A stretch of 17,890 nucleotides of DNA, from the NCBI GenBank assembly GCA_002345825.1, contig DDWD01000167.1:1-17890 (forward strand), read 5' to 3'. The notes under the pieces are model-generated. The model did not search any database and was not told the origin of the DNA. It saw only the letters and a list, made by a program, of their open reading frames with translations. Below, piece after piece: positions 8,759-14,955 of the stretch (positions within the stretch are counted from its first letter, which is position 1; every line of letters begins with the position of its first letter). Source of the DNA: Bacteroidales bacterium UBA2295. GTDB lineage: Bacteria; Bacteroidota; Bacteroidia; Bacteroidales; Tenuifilaceae. The position numbers and the translations under genes were made by a program.

Positions 8759-9550
8759 CGCTACAGTAACATTATCAACATTTACTGTAACACCGCAGCC
8801 AGCAGCGCCTCCGCAAACAGCCTCTATCAAAAACGAAATACCTTCAGAGACATCGGTCCCGGCTGTTATGGCATATGTTCCTGTAAATGTTGCCCAATCG
8901 TCACCCGGCACGGGTGCAGGACTAAATACATGAGTAAATGATGCCCCAGAAGCGCCTTCGCCAAATAGTAAAACATTGAAAATTCCACCTTCATTAACAG
9001 TAGTACCTTTATGGTCAAATTTTATTTGAACCACATCGCCTGCTCTCACCACATCCACACCTATCCGTTCCTGCTTAAAGGCAGGATTGCTGATTCCGCC
9101 AGTAACAAGTTTGCCCGACCATGTACCTCCATTACTAGTAGTATTATCTAATGCTGCTGTGCCACCATTTTGAAACAACAACCAACCATTGTTTGTACCT
9201 GTTTCAAAGTTTCCATTAGTGGCTAACCCGCCGTAGAAAAGTGTATCTATAAAAACATCAGATGCACTCGAATTATTTGACGCTGTTAAGCTTACAAAAT
9301 ATGAGCCCGGTACATAAGTGTTTACAGGATTAATTTCGGTGCTGGTTTCATCGTCCCCAAATTCCCACAAATATATTGTAGCATTAGTGGAAGTATTGAC
9401 AAATGTTGCGGTTCCAGTCTCTTCGTTAATAGTATAGGTGAAGCCAGCGGTAACTTCAGAAAGCTGTCCTTCTTTATTATTGCAGCCAACAAATAAAATC
9501 ATAATGCTGAACATCAACATCAGATGAGCGTACTTAAAAAACTTGTTCAT
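8747..9550 (-). CDS. PKD-domain surface lipoprotein with C-terminal carbohydrate-binding-like module
   Basis: 267 aa. The N-terminus is a lipoprotein signal with lipobox FVGC (cysteine C23) followed by NNKEG, so the mature protein should be anchored in a membrane, likely the outer one. Residues about 32-105 form a PKD domain with the typical YLWEFGD motif (W62), a Y before PG and YFVSLTA. Residues about 109-267 look like a galactose-binding/CBM-type jelly roll: NGNFETGTNNGW at its start, a closing strand VNVDNVTVAL, and a cysteine pair near the end (CGGAAGC). Such lipoproteins in Bacteroidota often bind glycans next to SusC/SusD genes, but no such genes are here, so glycan binding is an inference. 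Its leader carries a hairpin and three short direct repeats. The gene is transcribed divergently from the aldo-keto reductase. Confidence 0.85.
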   Translation of the reverse strand: MNKFFKYAHLMLMFSIMILFVGCNNKEGQLSEVTAGFTYTINEETGTATFVNTSTNATIYLWEFGDDETSTEINPVNTYVPGSYFVSLTASNNSSASDVFIDTLFYGGLATNGNFETGTNNGWLLFQNGGTAALDNTTSNGGTWSGKLVTGGISNPAFKQERIGVDVVRAGDVVQIKFDHKGTTVNEGGIFNVLLFGEGASGASFTHVFSPAPVPGDDWATFTGTYAITAGTDVSEGISFLIEAVCGGAAGCGVTVNVDNVTVALNP

Positions 9551-9556
9551 GGCATG

Positions 9557-9580
9557 TTAGTATTATTAGTATTATTAGTA
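9557..9580 (-). repeat. Short tandem repeat just before the PKD lipoprotein start
   Basis: Two complete 9-base units plus 6 bases of a third (TTAGTATTA on the plus strand; TACTAATAA-like on the minus strand) lie 6 bases upstream of the start codon, where a ribosome binding site would be. Confidence 0.8.
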
Positions 9581-9611
9581 ATCCCTTTAGCAGTCAACCA
9601 ACAAAAGGGAT
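9581..9611 (-). promoter_or_regulatory. Leader hairpin upstream of the PKD lipoprotein
   Basis: ATCCCTTT and AAAGGGAT form a perfect 8-bp stem around a 15-base loop. It directly abuts the 9-base tandem repeat in the presumed 5' leader. There is no gene upstream on this strand to terminate, so a leader structure is more likely than a terminator. Its function is unknown. Confidence 0.4.
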
Positions 9612-9727
9612 AGCTTATTGCAAGCTTGGTTCTCCATTTTTCTTCTTTATGGTACGCCGATTGTTTAATCTTCGGGCATTTACGAAGTTTGTTCGTTGCT
9701 AAAAGGTTAAAAGTAGCAAATTATCTT

Positions 9728-9735
9728 TAAATTTG
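9728..9735 (+). promoter_or_regulatory. -7 element of the aldo-keto reductase gene
   Basis: TAAATTTG fits TAnnTTTG exactly, 15 bases before the ATG at 9751, implying a very short leader. No convincing -33 TTG lies at the usual distance. Confidence 0.45.
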
Positions 9736-9750
9736 GCAAAAAACTAACCT

Positions 9751-10743
9751 ATGCAATACATACCTAATATTAAACGCTACCAAGAAATGAAGTACAACCG
9801 CTGCGGCAACAGCGGGCTAATGCTACCTGCCCTTTCGCTGGGGCTATGGCACAACTTTGGTGATGTTGAAATTTACGAACACTTCAGGGAAACTATTTGG
9901 GCGGCCTTTGATAACGGAATTACCCATTTCGATTTGGCCAACAACTACGGGCCACCCCCAGGGTCGGCAGAAAGCAACTTTGGGAAAATCTTAAAACAAG
10001 ATTTGACAAGCCATCGCGATGAGCTAGTAATATCAACCAAAGCAGGCTACCTAATGTGGGATGGACCATACGGCGAGTGGGGTTCGAGAAAATATTTAAT
10101 CGCCAGCCTTAACCAAAGCCTTAAAAGGCTAGGGGTAGATTATGTTGATATTTTTTACTCGCACCGCTACGACCCCAACACCCCGCTGGAAGAGACAATG
10201 AGGGCTCTCGATTTTGCTGTAAAGCAAGGCAAAGCGCTTTACGCTGGCATATCAAACTACCCTGCAGCCGAAACCAAGAAAGCTGCTGAAATCCTTAGGA
10301 ATATGGGCACTCCCTGCCTGATCCATCAGCCCCGCTACTCGATGCTCGACCGGTGGGTTGAGCCCGAGCTGCTTGATGTGTTGGAGCAAGAGGGTATGGG
10401 CTGCATTGCATTCTCGCCATTGGCACAAGGGCTACTTACCAATCGCTACTTGAAGGGAATTCCTGAAGACTCGAGAGCTGCAAAACCTCACGGATTCCTT
10501 ACACAGGAGCAGATTACACCTAATGTTCTTAATAAAATACAACGGCTGAATAGGCTAGCCAAGCTGCGCAACCAAAGCCTTGCCCAAATGGCTATTGCTT
10601 GGTTATTGAAAGACAAAAGGATAACCTCAGTTCTTGTGGGAGCCAGCTCATCTGAACAGCTAAGGAATAGTTTACAATCGCTCAGCAATCTCAATTTTTC
10701 GGAGGATGAACTAAAAAGTATCGATATTATTCTCAACGATTAG
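9751..10743 (+). CDS. gpr: Aldo-keto reductase of the YghZ/Gpr type (L-glyceraldehyde 3-phosphate reductase)
   Basis: 330 aa. In E. coli the homologue reduces L-glyceraldehyde 3-phosphate and methylglyoxal with NADPH, a detoxifying role. The sequence is recognisably close to E. coli YghZ along its whole length: CGNSGL.LPALSLGLWHNFG, FDLANNYGPPPGSAE, STKAGY, GSRKYL.ASL.QSLKR, DIFYSHR, CIAF.PLAQGLLT, SVL.GAS..EQL. The catalytic tetrad of the superfamily is present as D61, Y66, K97 and H138. The 9751 start is preferred over the in-frame ATG at 9787, because the first 12 residues match the N-terminal extension of the E. coli protein (..RY.QM). It stands alone between the PKD lipoprotein and the tRNA cluster. 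Substrate in this organism is inferred from homology. Confidence 0.93.
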   Translation: MQYIPNIKRYQEMKYNRCGNSGLMLPALSLGLWHNFGDVEIYEHFRETIWAAFDNGITHFDLANNYGPPPGSAESNFGKILKQDLTSHRDELVISTKAGYLMWDGPYGEWGSRKYLIASLNQSLKRLGVDYVDIFYSHRYDPNTPLEETMRALDFAVKQGKALYAGISNYPAAETKKAAEILRNMGTPCLIHQPRYSMLDRWVEPELLDVLEQEGMGCIAFSPLAQGLLTNRYLKGIPEDSRAAKPHGFLTQEQITPNVLNKIQRLNRLAKLRNQSLAQMAIAWLLKDKRITSVLVGASSSEQLRNSLQSLSNLNFSEDELKSIDIILND

Positions 10744-10815
10744 CATTTCATCGAGCCATACTATTAGGCAGTTATAAAAAACATAGCCTAAAAAATGATT
10801 ATTTTCCCTTTTGGG

Positions 10816-10847
10816 TTGGCCATAATATGAAGTTTTAATTACATTTG
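10816..10847 (+). promoter_or_regulatory. Promoter of the tRNA-Tyr/tRNA-Gly unit
   Basis: TTG at 10816-10818, a 21-base spacer and TACATTTG at 10840-10847 match the Bacteroidota promoter pattern. Expected transcription start is about 10 bases before tRNA-Tyr. No other promoter-like element was seen before tRNA-Gly, so the repeats between the two tRNAs are probably co-transcribed. Confidence 0.7.
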
Positions 10848-10864
10848 CGCTGCTTTATTGCAAG

Positions 10865-10947
10865 GGGGAGATACCAAAGTGGCCAACTGGGGCAGACTGT
10901 AAATCTGCTGGCTTATGCCTTCGTAGGTTCGAATCCTGCTCTCCCCA
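10865..10947 (+). tRNA. tRNA-Tyr (anticodon GTA)
   Basis: A class II tRNA of 83 bases with a long variable arm (around CTTATGCCTTC). The acceptor GGGGAGA pairs with TCTCCCC and the discriminator is A. The anticodon stem GCAGA/TCTGC holds the loop CTGTAAA, anticodon GTA. The T-arm is GTAGG TTCGAAT CCTGC. CCA is not encoded. Confidence 0.96.
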
Positions 10948-10958
10948 CGCAGCAAATT

Positions 10959-11144
10959 GCGGGAGTAACTCAGTGGTAGCCCTCCAGATGGCGGGTCCCA
11001 AGCTGAGAGTTCTATAGCAAGCGGGAGTAGCTCAGTGGTAGCCCGCCAACCGGCGGGTCCCAAGCTGAGGGTTTTGTAGCAAGCGGGAGTAGCTCAGTGG
11101 TAGCCCGCCAACCGGCGGGTCCCAAGCTGAGGGTGCTGTAGCAA
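10959..11144 (+). repeat. Three tandem 62-bp tRNA-Gly-derived repeats
   Basis: Units begin at 10959, 11021 and 11083, and the intact tRNA-Gly begins exactly 62 bases after the third. Each unit has the 5' part of tRNA-Gly (GCGGGAGTA, CTCAGTGGTAG) and its anticodon-loop/3' stem part (TCCCAAGCTGAGGGT). The ten bases between these parts in the tRNA are replaced by a 16-base hairpin, CCCGCCAACCGGCGGG. The T-arm and 3' acceptor are missing, replaced by a 10-base linker ending GTAGCAA. Units 2 and 3 differ at only two bases. Unit 1 is more decayed, with several substitutions including a broken hairpin pair. These cannot fold as tRNAs. They may be degenerate duplications or structured processed RNAs; nothing in the sequence decides this. 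Confidence 0.9.
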
Positions 11145-11216
11145 GCGGGAGTAGCTCAGTGGTAGAGCATCAGCTTCCCAAGCTGAGGGTCGTGGGTTCG
11201 ATCCCCATTTCCCGCT
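11145..11216 (+). tRNA. tRNA-Gly (anticodon CCC)
   Basis: A complete cloverleaf. Acceptor GCGGGAG pairs with TTCCCGC (one G-T pair). The D-arm is GCTC/GAGC and the anticodon stem TCAGC/GCTGA holds the loop TTCCCAA, anticodon CCC, reading GGG. The T-arm is GTGGG TTCGATC CCCAT. The discriminator is T and CCA is not encoded. Confidence 0.95.
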
Positions 11217-11227
11217 CAAAAAATTGC

Positions 11228-11261
11228 AAGCCAATCGGAAACGGTTGGCTTATTGCTTTTT
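11228..11261 (+). terminator. Terminator of the tRNA-Tyr/Gly unit
   Basis: AAGCCAATC pairs with GGTTGGCTT (one G-T pair), followed shortly by five T, 11 bases after tRNA-Gly. Confidence 0.7.
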
Positions 11262-11280
11262 AGGCAATTAATCAAATAAA

Positions 11281-11313
11281 AAAAGAGGTCGCTCGGAGTG
11301 CGCGACCTCTTTT
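11281..11313. terminator. Bidirectional terminator between tRNA-Gly and the DUF4382 gene
   Basis: A perfect 12-bp stem (AAAAGAGGTCGC with GCGACCTCTTTT) with a 9-base loop and A/T flanks on both sides. It can end both the plus-strand tRNA transcript and the minus-strand ECF locus, whose last gene stops 40 bp away. Confidence 0.85.
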
Positions 11314-11352
11314 CGGCTTTACAAAAGGGCCGTTGCCCTAATCGGAGGTTGT

Positions 11353-12246
11353 TTATAAGGTGCTTATATCAATACTCTGAGTACTTGTGCTATCGCTAGC
11401 TACAGCCACATCTTCAACAATTCCAAGAACCTCAGAGAACTCGCCATCAACATTGGCCACAACAACCAAATCGTAGATACCTGGCGCTAAAAAGGCGATG
11501 TGGTAGGAATTCTGATCGCAAACCATGTCGCTGCTTACAGCATTGGGGAATCGTGGAGACTCAAGGGCTGGCTCAAGAGCCTCGGCTTCGGTATATACTC
11601 CATCCTCATAGGCAAAGATTACAATTTCAGATCCTTCAGGTATGTTCACAACGCTACCCACAATTTTACCAGCTTCGTTATCAACAACCAAACGAATGGT
11701 TGGCTTAAGCACGTAACGCTCAATATTGTTTCCAGTTCGAAGCACTGACTTGCGCACATCGAAATCGGCGGTTATATCAACCGAACCATTGGCAGGCACA
11801 TCAAATGCACCAACACCTTTGAAACCCGATTGCGATCCGCTGGGAACGAACAGGGGTTCTGTGGTTCCATCGCCAAACTCAACGTAGCATCCTGGGGTTG
11901 TAGGAGCGCCCATACCTCTTTCAGGTGCTTCCAAAATAAATCGAACCTGTGTGTAATGCCCTGCTTCAAGTTCAAGGGCTCCAATCATTGCAGACTCACC
12001 ACGTGTTAGGTCGAGCAAATTGTAAACTTGTGGCCCCTCGAAATTTGGAAAACTCTCGAAGTTTGCCCCGCCCAAATGATACTGTACATCAATAACCTTA
12101 ATATAAACTCCTACAATGTCATCGGAGTCGATAGGTGCATCGGTGATTGATAAATTAATTGTTCCCTTATCGTTTTCCTTTTCACATCCTGCGAAAAGAA
12201 TGGCCCCTAGGGCTATAATCGCCAAAAGCATTGTGATTTTTTTCAT
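11353..12246 (-). CDS. DUF4382-domain lipoprotein
   Basis: 297 aa with a lipoprotein signal (lipobox LFAGC, cysteine C21, followed by EKEND). Residues about 28-188 match DUF4382: GTINLSITDAPID at the start, V.VKVIDV-type strands, NLLDLTRGES, GHYTQVRFIL, and the hallmark DFDVRKSV followed by YVLKPTIRLV. Residues about 193-297 form a second beta-rich domain beginning GKIVGSVV, resembling a carboxypeptidase-regulatory/Ig-like fold. The function of DUF4382 is not known; these are surface or periplasmic lipoproteins. It is the last gene of the ECF locus, but it has its own copy of the locus promoter motif 51 bp upstream, so it may be induced more strongly than the genes before it. Confidence 0.88.
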   Translation of the reverse strand: MKKITMLLAIIALGAILFAGCEKENDKGTINLSITDAPIDSDDIVGVYIKVIDVQYHLGGANFESFPNFEGPQVYNLLDLTRGESAMIGALELEAGHYTQVRFILEAPERGMGAPTTPGCYVEFGDGTTEPLFVPSGSQSGFKGVGAFDVPANGSVDITADFDVRKSVLRTGNNIERYVLKPTIRLVVDNEAGKIVGSVVNIPEGSEIVIFAYEDGVYTEAEALEPALESPRFPNAVSSDMVCDQNSYHIAFLAPGIYDLVVVANVDGEFSEVLGIVEDVAVASDSTSTQSIDISTL

Positions 12247-12297
12247 CGCCTTAAAATTTAAATGATTAATAAATGAGAAATAAACCTTTTAACTACA

Positions 12298-12327
12298 AGA
12301 CGAATGGCAACGCGAAATGGTTGGAAT
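12298..12327 (-). promoter_or_regulatory. Putative ECF sigma promoter P2 in front of the DUF4382 gene
   Basis: Read on the minus strand: ATTCCAACC, 16 bases, CGTCT. The same two boxes with the same 16-base spacing occur at 14789-14818. CGTC is a common -10 core and AACC a common -35 core for ECF sigma factors. It lies directly after the stop codon of the preceding gene. Confidence 0.65.
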
Positions 12328-12331
12328 GGGG

Positions 12332-13501
12332 TTAAAAAATATTGTATGCCACTGAAAAGGAGAGGTTAATAGACGCATTCTGCGTTTTATTCAGGTAGAA
12401 TGGGATATACTCATTACCTGCAAAAACATTATTAAGCCCAACCTTTGCAAACAATCCCGGCGAAAAGGTAAACCGACGGCTCAATGAAATTGGGTATTCA
12501 TAGCCAACAATTAGGCCGTAATCGTAATTACTGTACTCATTATCTAGCACAAAAATTTCTTCCTCTACGCTTTGCTTTGCAGTCTTCATCAAACCAAAAT
12601 AACCGCCAAAAATCATAGTATGCTTTGTAGGGAATCGGTATTTACCCTGTAGGGCTATGGTGTAGTAATCGAGTTCCAATGCGCTAGTCACGTACTTACC
12701 GTTAATATACTCGTTGTATTGCTGCTTATTCTGACTGATCCACAGAAAATCTGACTGAATTTTAAAGACAGGTGTGATTGACGTACCAAGCTGCATCCCA
12801 AAATTTGAGCCAAAGGTGAGGTTTGTACTGGTTAGATCATCGGGCTGTAAACCGGTTAGGGTTTTGCTGCTGAGCAGCCAGGTGTTAGCCAAATGTCCAG
12901 TTACACCAATATACATCGATTTGATACCATAAACATTATCGGTATAAGCTAAAGATTCGTTTGATATGGTAGCAACCTCAAGTGGATGAATATCGGTATA
13001 AATTGCTACCGGAATATGGTGCGATGTAGCTGGAGAGATGGGAATGAATGTGCTCTGTTCACGTTCATAATAGTTCTCAATTAATTGAGAATCAATGGGT
13101 GTAGTTTCATCAATATTAATTGATCTTGGCTCTGCAACCACAATGTCTTGAGCAAGAATAACGGCTCTCGGTGGCAATTGTATTGTTGGCGCTGTGTGCT
13201 CTAATTCAATCTTATCGATGGGGATAATTGGAATATCGACTAGGGGTATGGATTGATTTGGTTTTAAGAAAAGGTAATACAGCGCCCCTCCCACCACAAT
13301 GGCAAAAAGCGTTGATGCTGCTACAGCAAGTGGAGCAAATATTGACTTCTTCTTGTTCTTGTTGCTGGCATTCAAATTGGCCTCAACCTTACCCCACACC
13401 AAATCAATATCAAGGGCATCTTGAACCCCTTCCCAAACCGACTCGGGTGGAATTTCCTTGCTGCCTTCAACTATCGATCTGTACCACTTATCCAAACTCA
13501 T
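12332..13501 (-). CDS. Sigma-coupled membrane protein: anti-sigma-like N-terminus, inner-membrane helix and predicted beta-barrel
   Basis: 389 aa. Residues 1-52 are soluble and charged, with tryptophans spaced as in short anti-sigma domains (DKWYRSI, ESVWEGVQ, DLVWGKVE). One transmembrane helix follows (about 55-79), with KKK just before it, placing the N-terminus in the cytoplasm. Residues 80-194 are a Pro/Ile/Thr-rich linker. Residues about 195-389 are alternating-pattern beta strands (MYIGVTGHLA, LDYYTIALQGKYRF, YDYGLIVGYEYP) ending in SFSVAYNIF with a terminal aromatic residue, as in outer-membrane barrels. The ATG lies one base past the sigma-factor stop, so the two are probably translationally coupled. 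The likely role is control of that sigma factor, inferred from position and topology. How one chain could hold both an inner-membrane helix and an outer-membrane barrel is unclear; the C-terminal part might instead be a periplasmic beta domain. Confidence 0.75.
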   Translation of the reverse strand: MSLDKWYRSIVEGSKEIPPESVWEGVQDALDIDLVWGKVEANLNASNKNKKKSIFAPLAVAASTLFAIVVGGALYYLFLKPNQSIPLVDIPIIPIDKIELEHTAPTIQLPPRAVILAQDIVVAEPRSINIDETTPIDSQLIENYYEREQSTFIPISPATSHHIPVAIYTDIHPLEVATISNESLAYTDNVYGIKSMYIGVTGHLANTWLLSSKTLTGLQPDDLTSTNLTFGSNFGMQLGTSITPVFKIQSDFLWISQNKQQYNEYINGKYVTSALELDYYTIALQGKYRFPTKHTMIFGGYFGLMKTAKQSVEEEIFVLDNEYSNYDYGLIVGYEYPISLSRRFTFSPGLFAKVGLNNVFAGNEYIPFYLNKTQNASINLSFSVAYNIF

Positions 13502-13502
13502 C

Positions 13503-14042
13503 CTATTCAGCTTTTCTTATCCAGTCCATAAGCAGGCCTCGAGCCCTATTGTATTGCGATTTTGAGGTTCCCTCGGAAATATGCAGCTGCTCAGCAATCT
13601 CGCGATGGGTGTACCCCTCCACTGCAAATAGATTAAACACCACTCTTGCCCCATCGGGCAGACTATTGATATAATGAAGCACCTCACCCAGCTGCAGGTT
13701 TGGTAAAGCCTCATTATCGGCGTGTGTCGCTAAGGGAAAATCATCATGCTCAAGCTTCTCGAGGCTTTGTCTTTGCCGTAAATGATCGATGGCTGTTCGT
13801 ACCACAATGCGCCTTATCCATCCCTCAAGCGAACCATCTCCTTTAAACCCTTTAATACTTTTAAAAACCTTTATAAAACCTTCCTGTAGCATATCCTGCG
13901 CTAAGGCTCGATCGCCAGCATAGCTCAAGCATATGCCATACATTTTAGGAGCAAACCGACGATACAGGATCTCCTGATATCGTCTATTCTCCTGCTGGCA
14001 ACCTTTTAAAACCTCCTCCTCGTTGTAAAGCTCAAGGCTCAT
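13503..14042 (-). CDS. ECF-family RNA polymerase sigma-70 factor
   Basis: 179 aa, typical for an ECF factor. Region 2 spans about residues 24-91, with DMLQEGFIKVFKSIKGF and GWIRRIVVRTAIDHLR, binding the -10 element and core polymerase. Region 4 spans about 122-172, LPDGARVVFNLFAVEGYTHREIAEQL..SEGTSKS, with a helix-turn-helix for the -35 box. No region 3 is present. The gene lies 8 bp after a lipoprotein gene and 1 bp before the membrane protein that probably restrains it. The bipartite motif upstream of the operon suggests that it transcribes its own operon. The signal it answers to is not evident. Confidence 0.94.
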   Translation of the reverse strand: MSLELYNEEEVLKGCQQENRRYQEILYRRFAPKMYGICLSYAGDRALAQDMLQEGFIKVFKSIKGFKGDGSLEGWIRRIVVRTAIDHLRQRQSLEKLEHDDFPLATHADNEALPNLQLGEVLHYINSLPDGARVVFNLFAVEGYTHREIAEQLHISEGTSKSQYNRARGLLMDWIRKAE

Positions 14043-14050
14043 TGGCAGTA

Positions 14051-14770
14051 CTACTCAAAAATAACTGTAATTGCGTTGTTAAATCGGTTTGCTACTTGAT
14101 TAAAAATCTCCACATTATTCAAATGGTTAATTAGAATTGTCTCTTGGCCGTCCTGATTTACCCGCGCAGCATTGGCAATAACCCCAGGGTTTAAAAAACG
14201 AAAAAGAAACTCCGTATCAACAATCACCTTAGCATTGCTTACATTATCCTTGCTAAGGATTATGTTGGTTCCATTCTTAGGCTTAGCCCTAATGGTTATC
14301 TTATCGGTATATGCGTATTCAAAATGTATGGGTATTGTATTGGATTGTCCGTATGTGAATTGCCCCTCAAGCCTCAAGGGCGTATTATTTCCCTCGCCAA
14401 GATGCAGAGTAATATCCACCCTATTGTACTCCCCTTGTGGAATATCAAACTCTACCTTAATATTAGCCGATTGAGTATCGAGTTGCGAAACAATCTTCTC
14501 TGAAAAATTAGACATAAAGTACACGTCTTTCCCCTGGTTTCTCCGGCCATCAAACTCTATGGCCTCTATGGTAAGTTCACCACTTTCAATTGAATACCGA
14601 TTGGGTGAGCTAGTTTTCTGTTGACCTTTGGCAGGGTCTTCGTTCTGGAAGATGACCATACCAAAATCAAAGTGAACCTTTGCTGGTAATGTGAGCTCAT
14701 CTTTGCATGAGACTAGCACAAGGGCTATAGCAATAATTATGAAAAACCGCTTAGCAATCATTTGACGCAA
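14051..14770 (-). CDS. Lipoprotein of unknown function, first gene of the ECF operon
   Basis: 239 aa. The signal peptide ends in lipobox LVSC (C22), followed by KDELT. An in-frame ATG three codons later (M4) is an alternative start. The mature part is beta-rich. A segment (SGELTIEAIEFDGRRNQG, then FDIPQGEYNRVDITLHL) recalls the layout of DUF4382-type lipoproteins such as the last gene of this locus, but I see no diagnostic motif, so this is only a resemblance. It lies 8 bp before the sigma-factor gene and 18 bp after the putative P1 promoter, so it is expected to be co-transcribed with the sigma factor. It could be a sensor, a target or a structural surface protein. Confidence 0.75.
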   Translation of the reverse strand: MRQMIAKRFFIIIAIALVLVSCKDELTLPAKVHFDFGMVIFQNEDPAKGQQKTSSPNRYSIESGELTIEAIEFDGRRNQGKDVYFMSNFSEKIVSQLDTQSANIKVEFDIPQGEYNRVDITLHLGEGNNTPLRLEGQFTYGQSNTIPIHFEYAYTDKITIRAKPKNGTNIILSKDNVSNAKVIVDTEFLFRFLNPGVIANAARVNQDGQETILINHLNNVEIFNQVANRFNNAITVIFE

Positions 14771-14788
14771 TTTTGATTTATACTAACT

Positions 14789-14818
14789 AGACGAAAATTT
14801 TACACAAAAGGTTGGAAT
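14789..14818 (-). promoter_or_regulatory. Putative autoregulatory ECF sigma promoter P1
   Basis: Read on the minus strand: ATTCCAACC, 16 bases, CGTCT, identical in both boxes and in spacing to the motif at 12298-12327, while the 16-base spacers differ at many positions. The -10-like box ends 18 bases before the lipoprotein ATG. Confidence 0.68.
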
Positions 14819-14919
14819 TAATATTTAACATTCACAAAAATACGATATTACTGTTTTTCAAACCCATAGAAAGCAAGTTCTTTTACATAAACTTAAACTT
14901 CTATTGAGAAAATATGTTG

Positions 14920-14927
14920 TACCTTTG
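14920..14927 (+). promoter_or_regulatory. -7 element of clpX
   Basis: TACCTTTG fits TAnnTTTG exactly. A second match, TAAATTTG, lies at 14939-14946. Either would place transcription start downstream of the ATG at 14914, which argues that translation starts at 14956. Confidence 0.55.
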
Positions 14928-14955
14928 TGCCGACTATATAAATTTGGATTATAAG

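Noticed and set aside
10959..11144. The 62-bp periodic repeats as a CRISPR array
   Set aside because: There are no unique spacers: whole units repeat end to end, and they are clearly related to the neighbouring tRNA-Gly. No cas genes are present.
10959..11144. The repeats as extra functional tRNA-Gly genes
   Set aside because: They lack the 5' half of the anticodon stem, the T-arm and the 3' acceptor strand, so no cloverleaf forms.
13228..13674. Plus-strand open frame across the sigma and membrane-protein genes
   Set aside because: It is antisense to two well-supported coding sequences and has no domain of its own.
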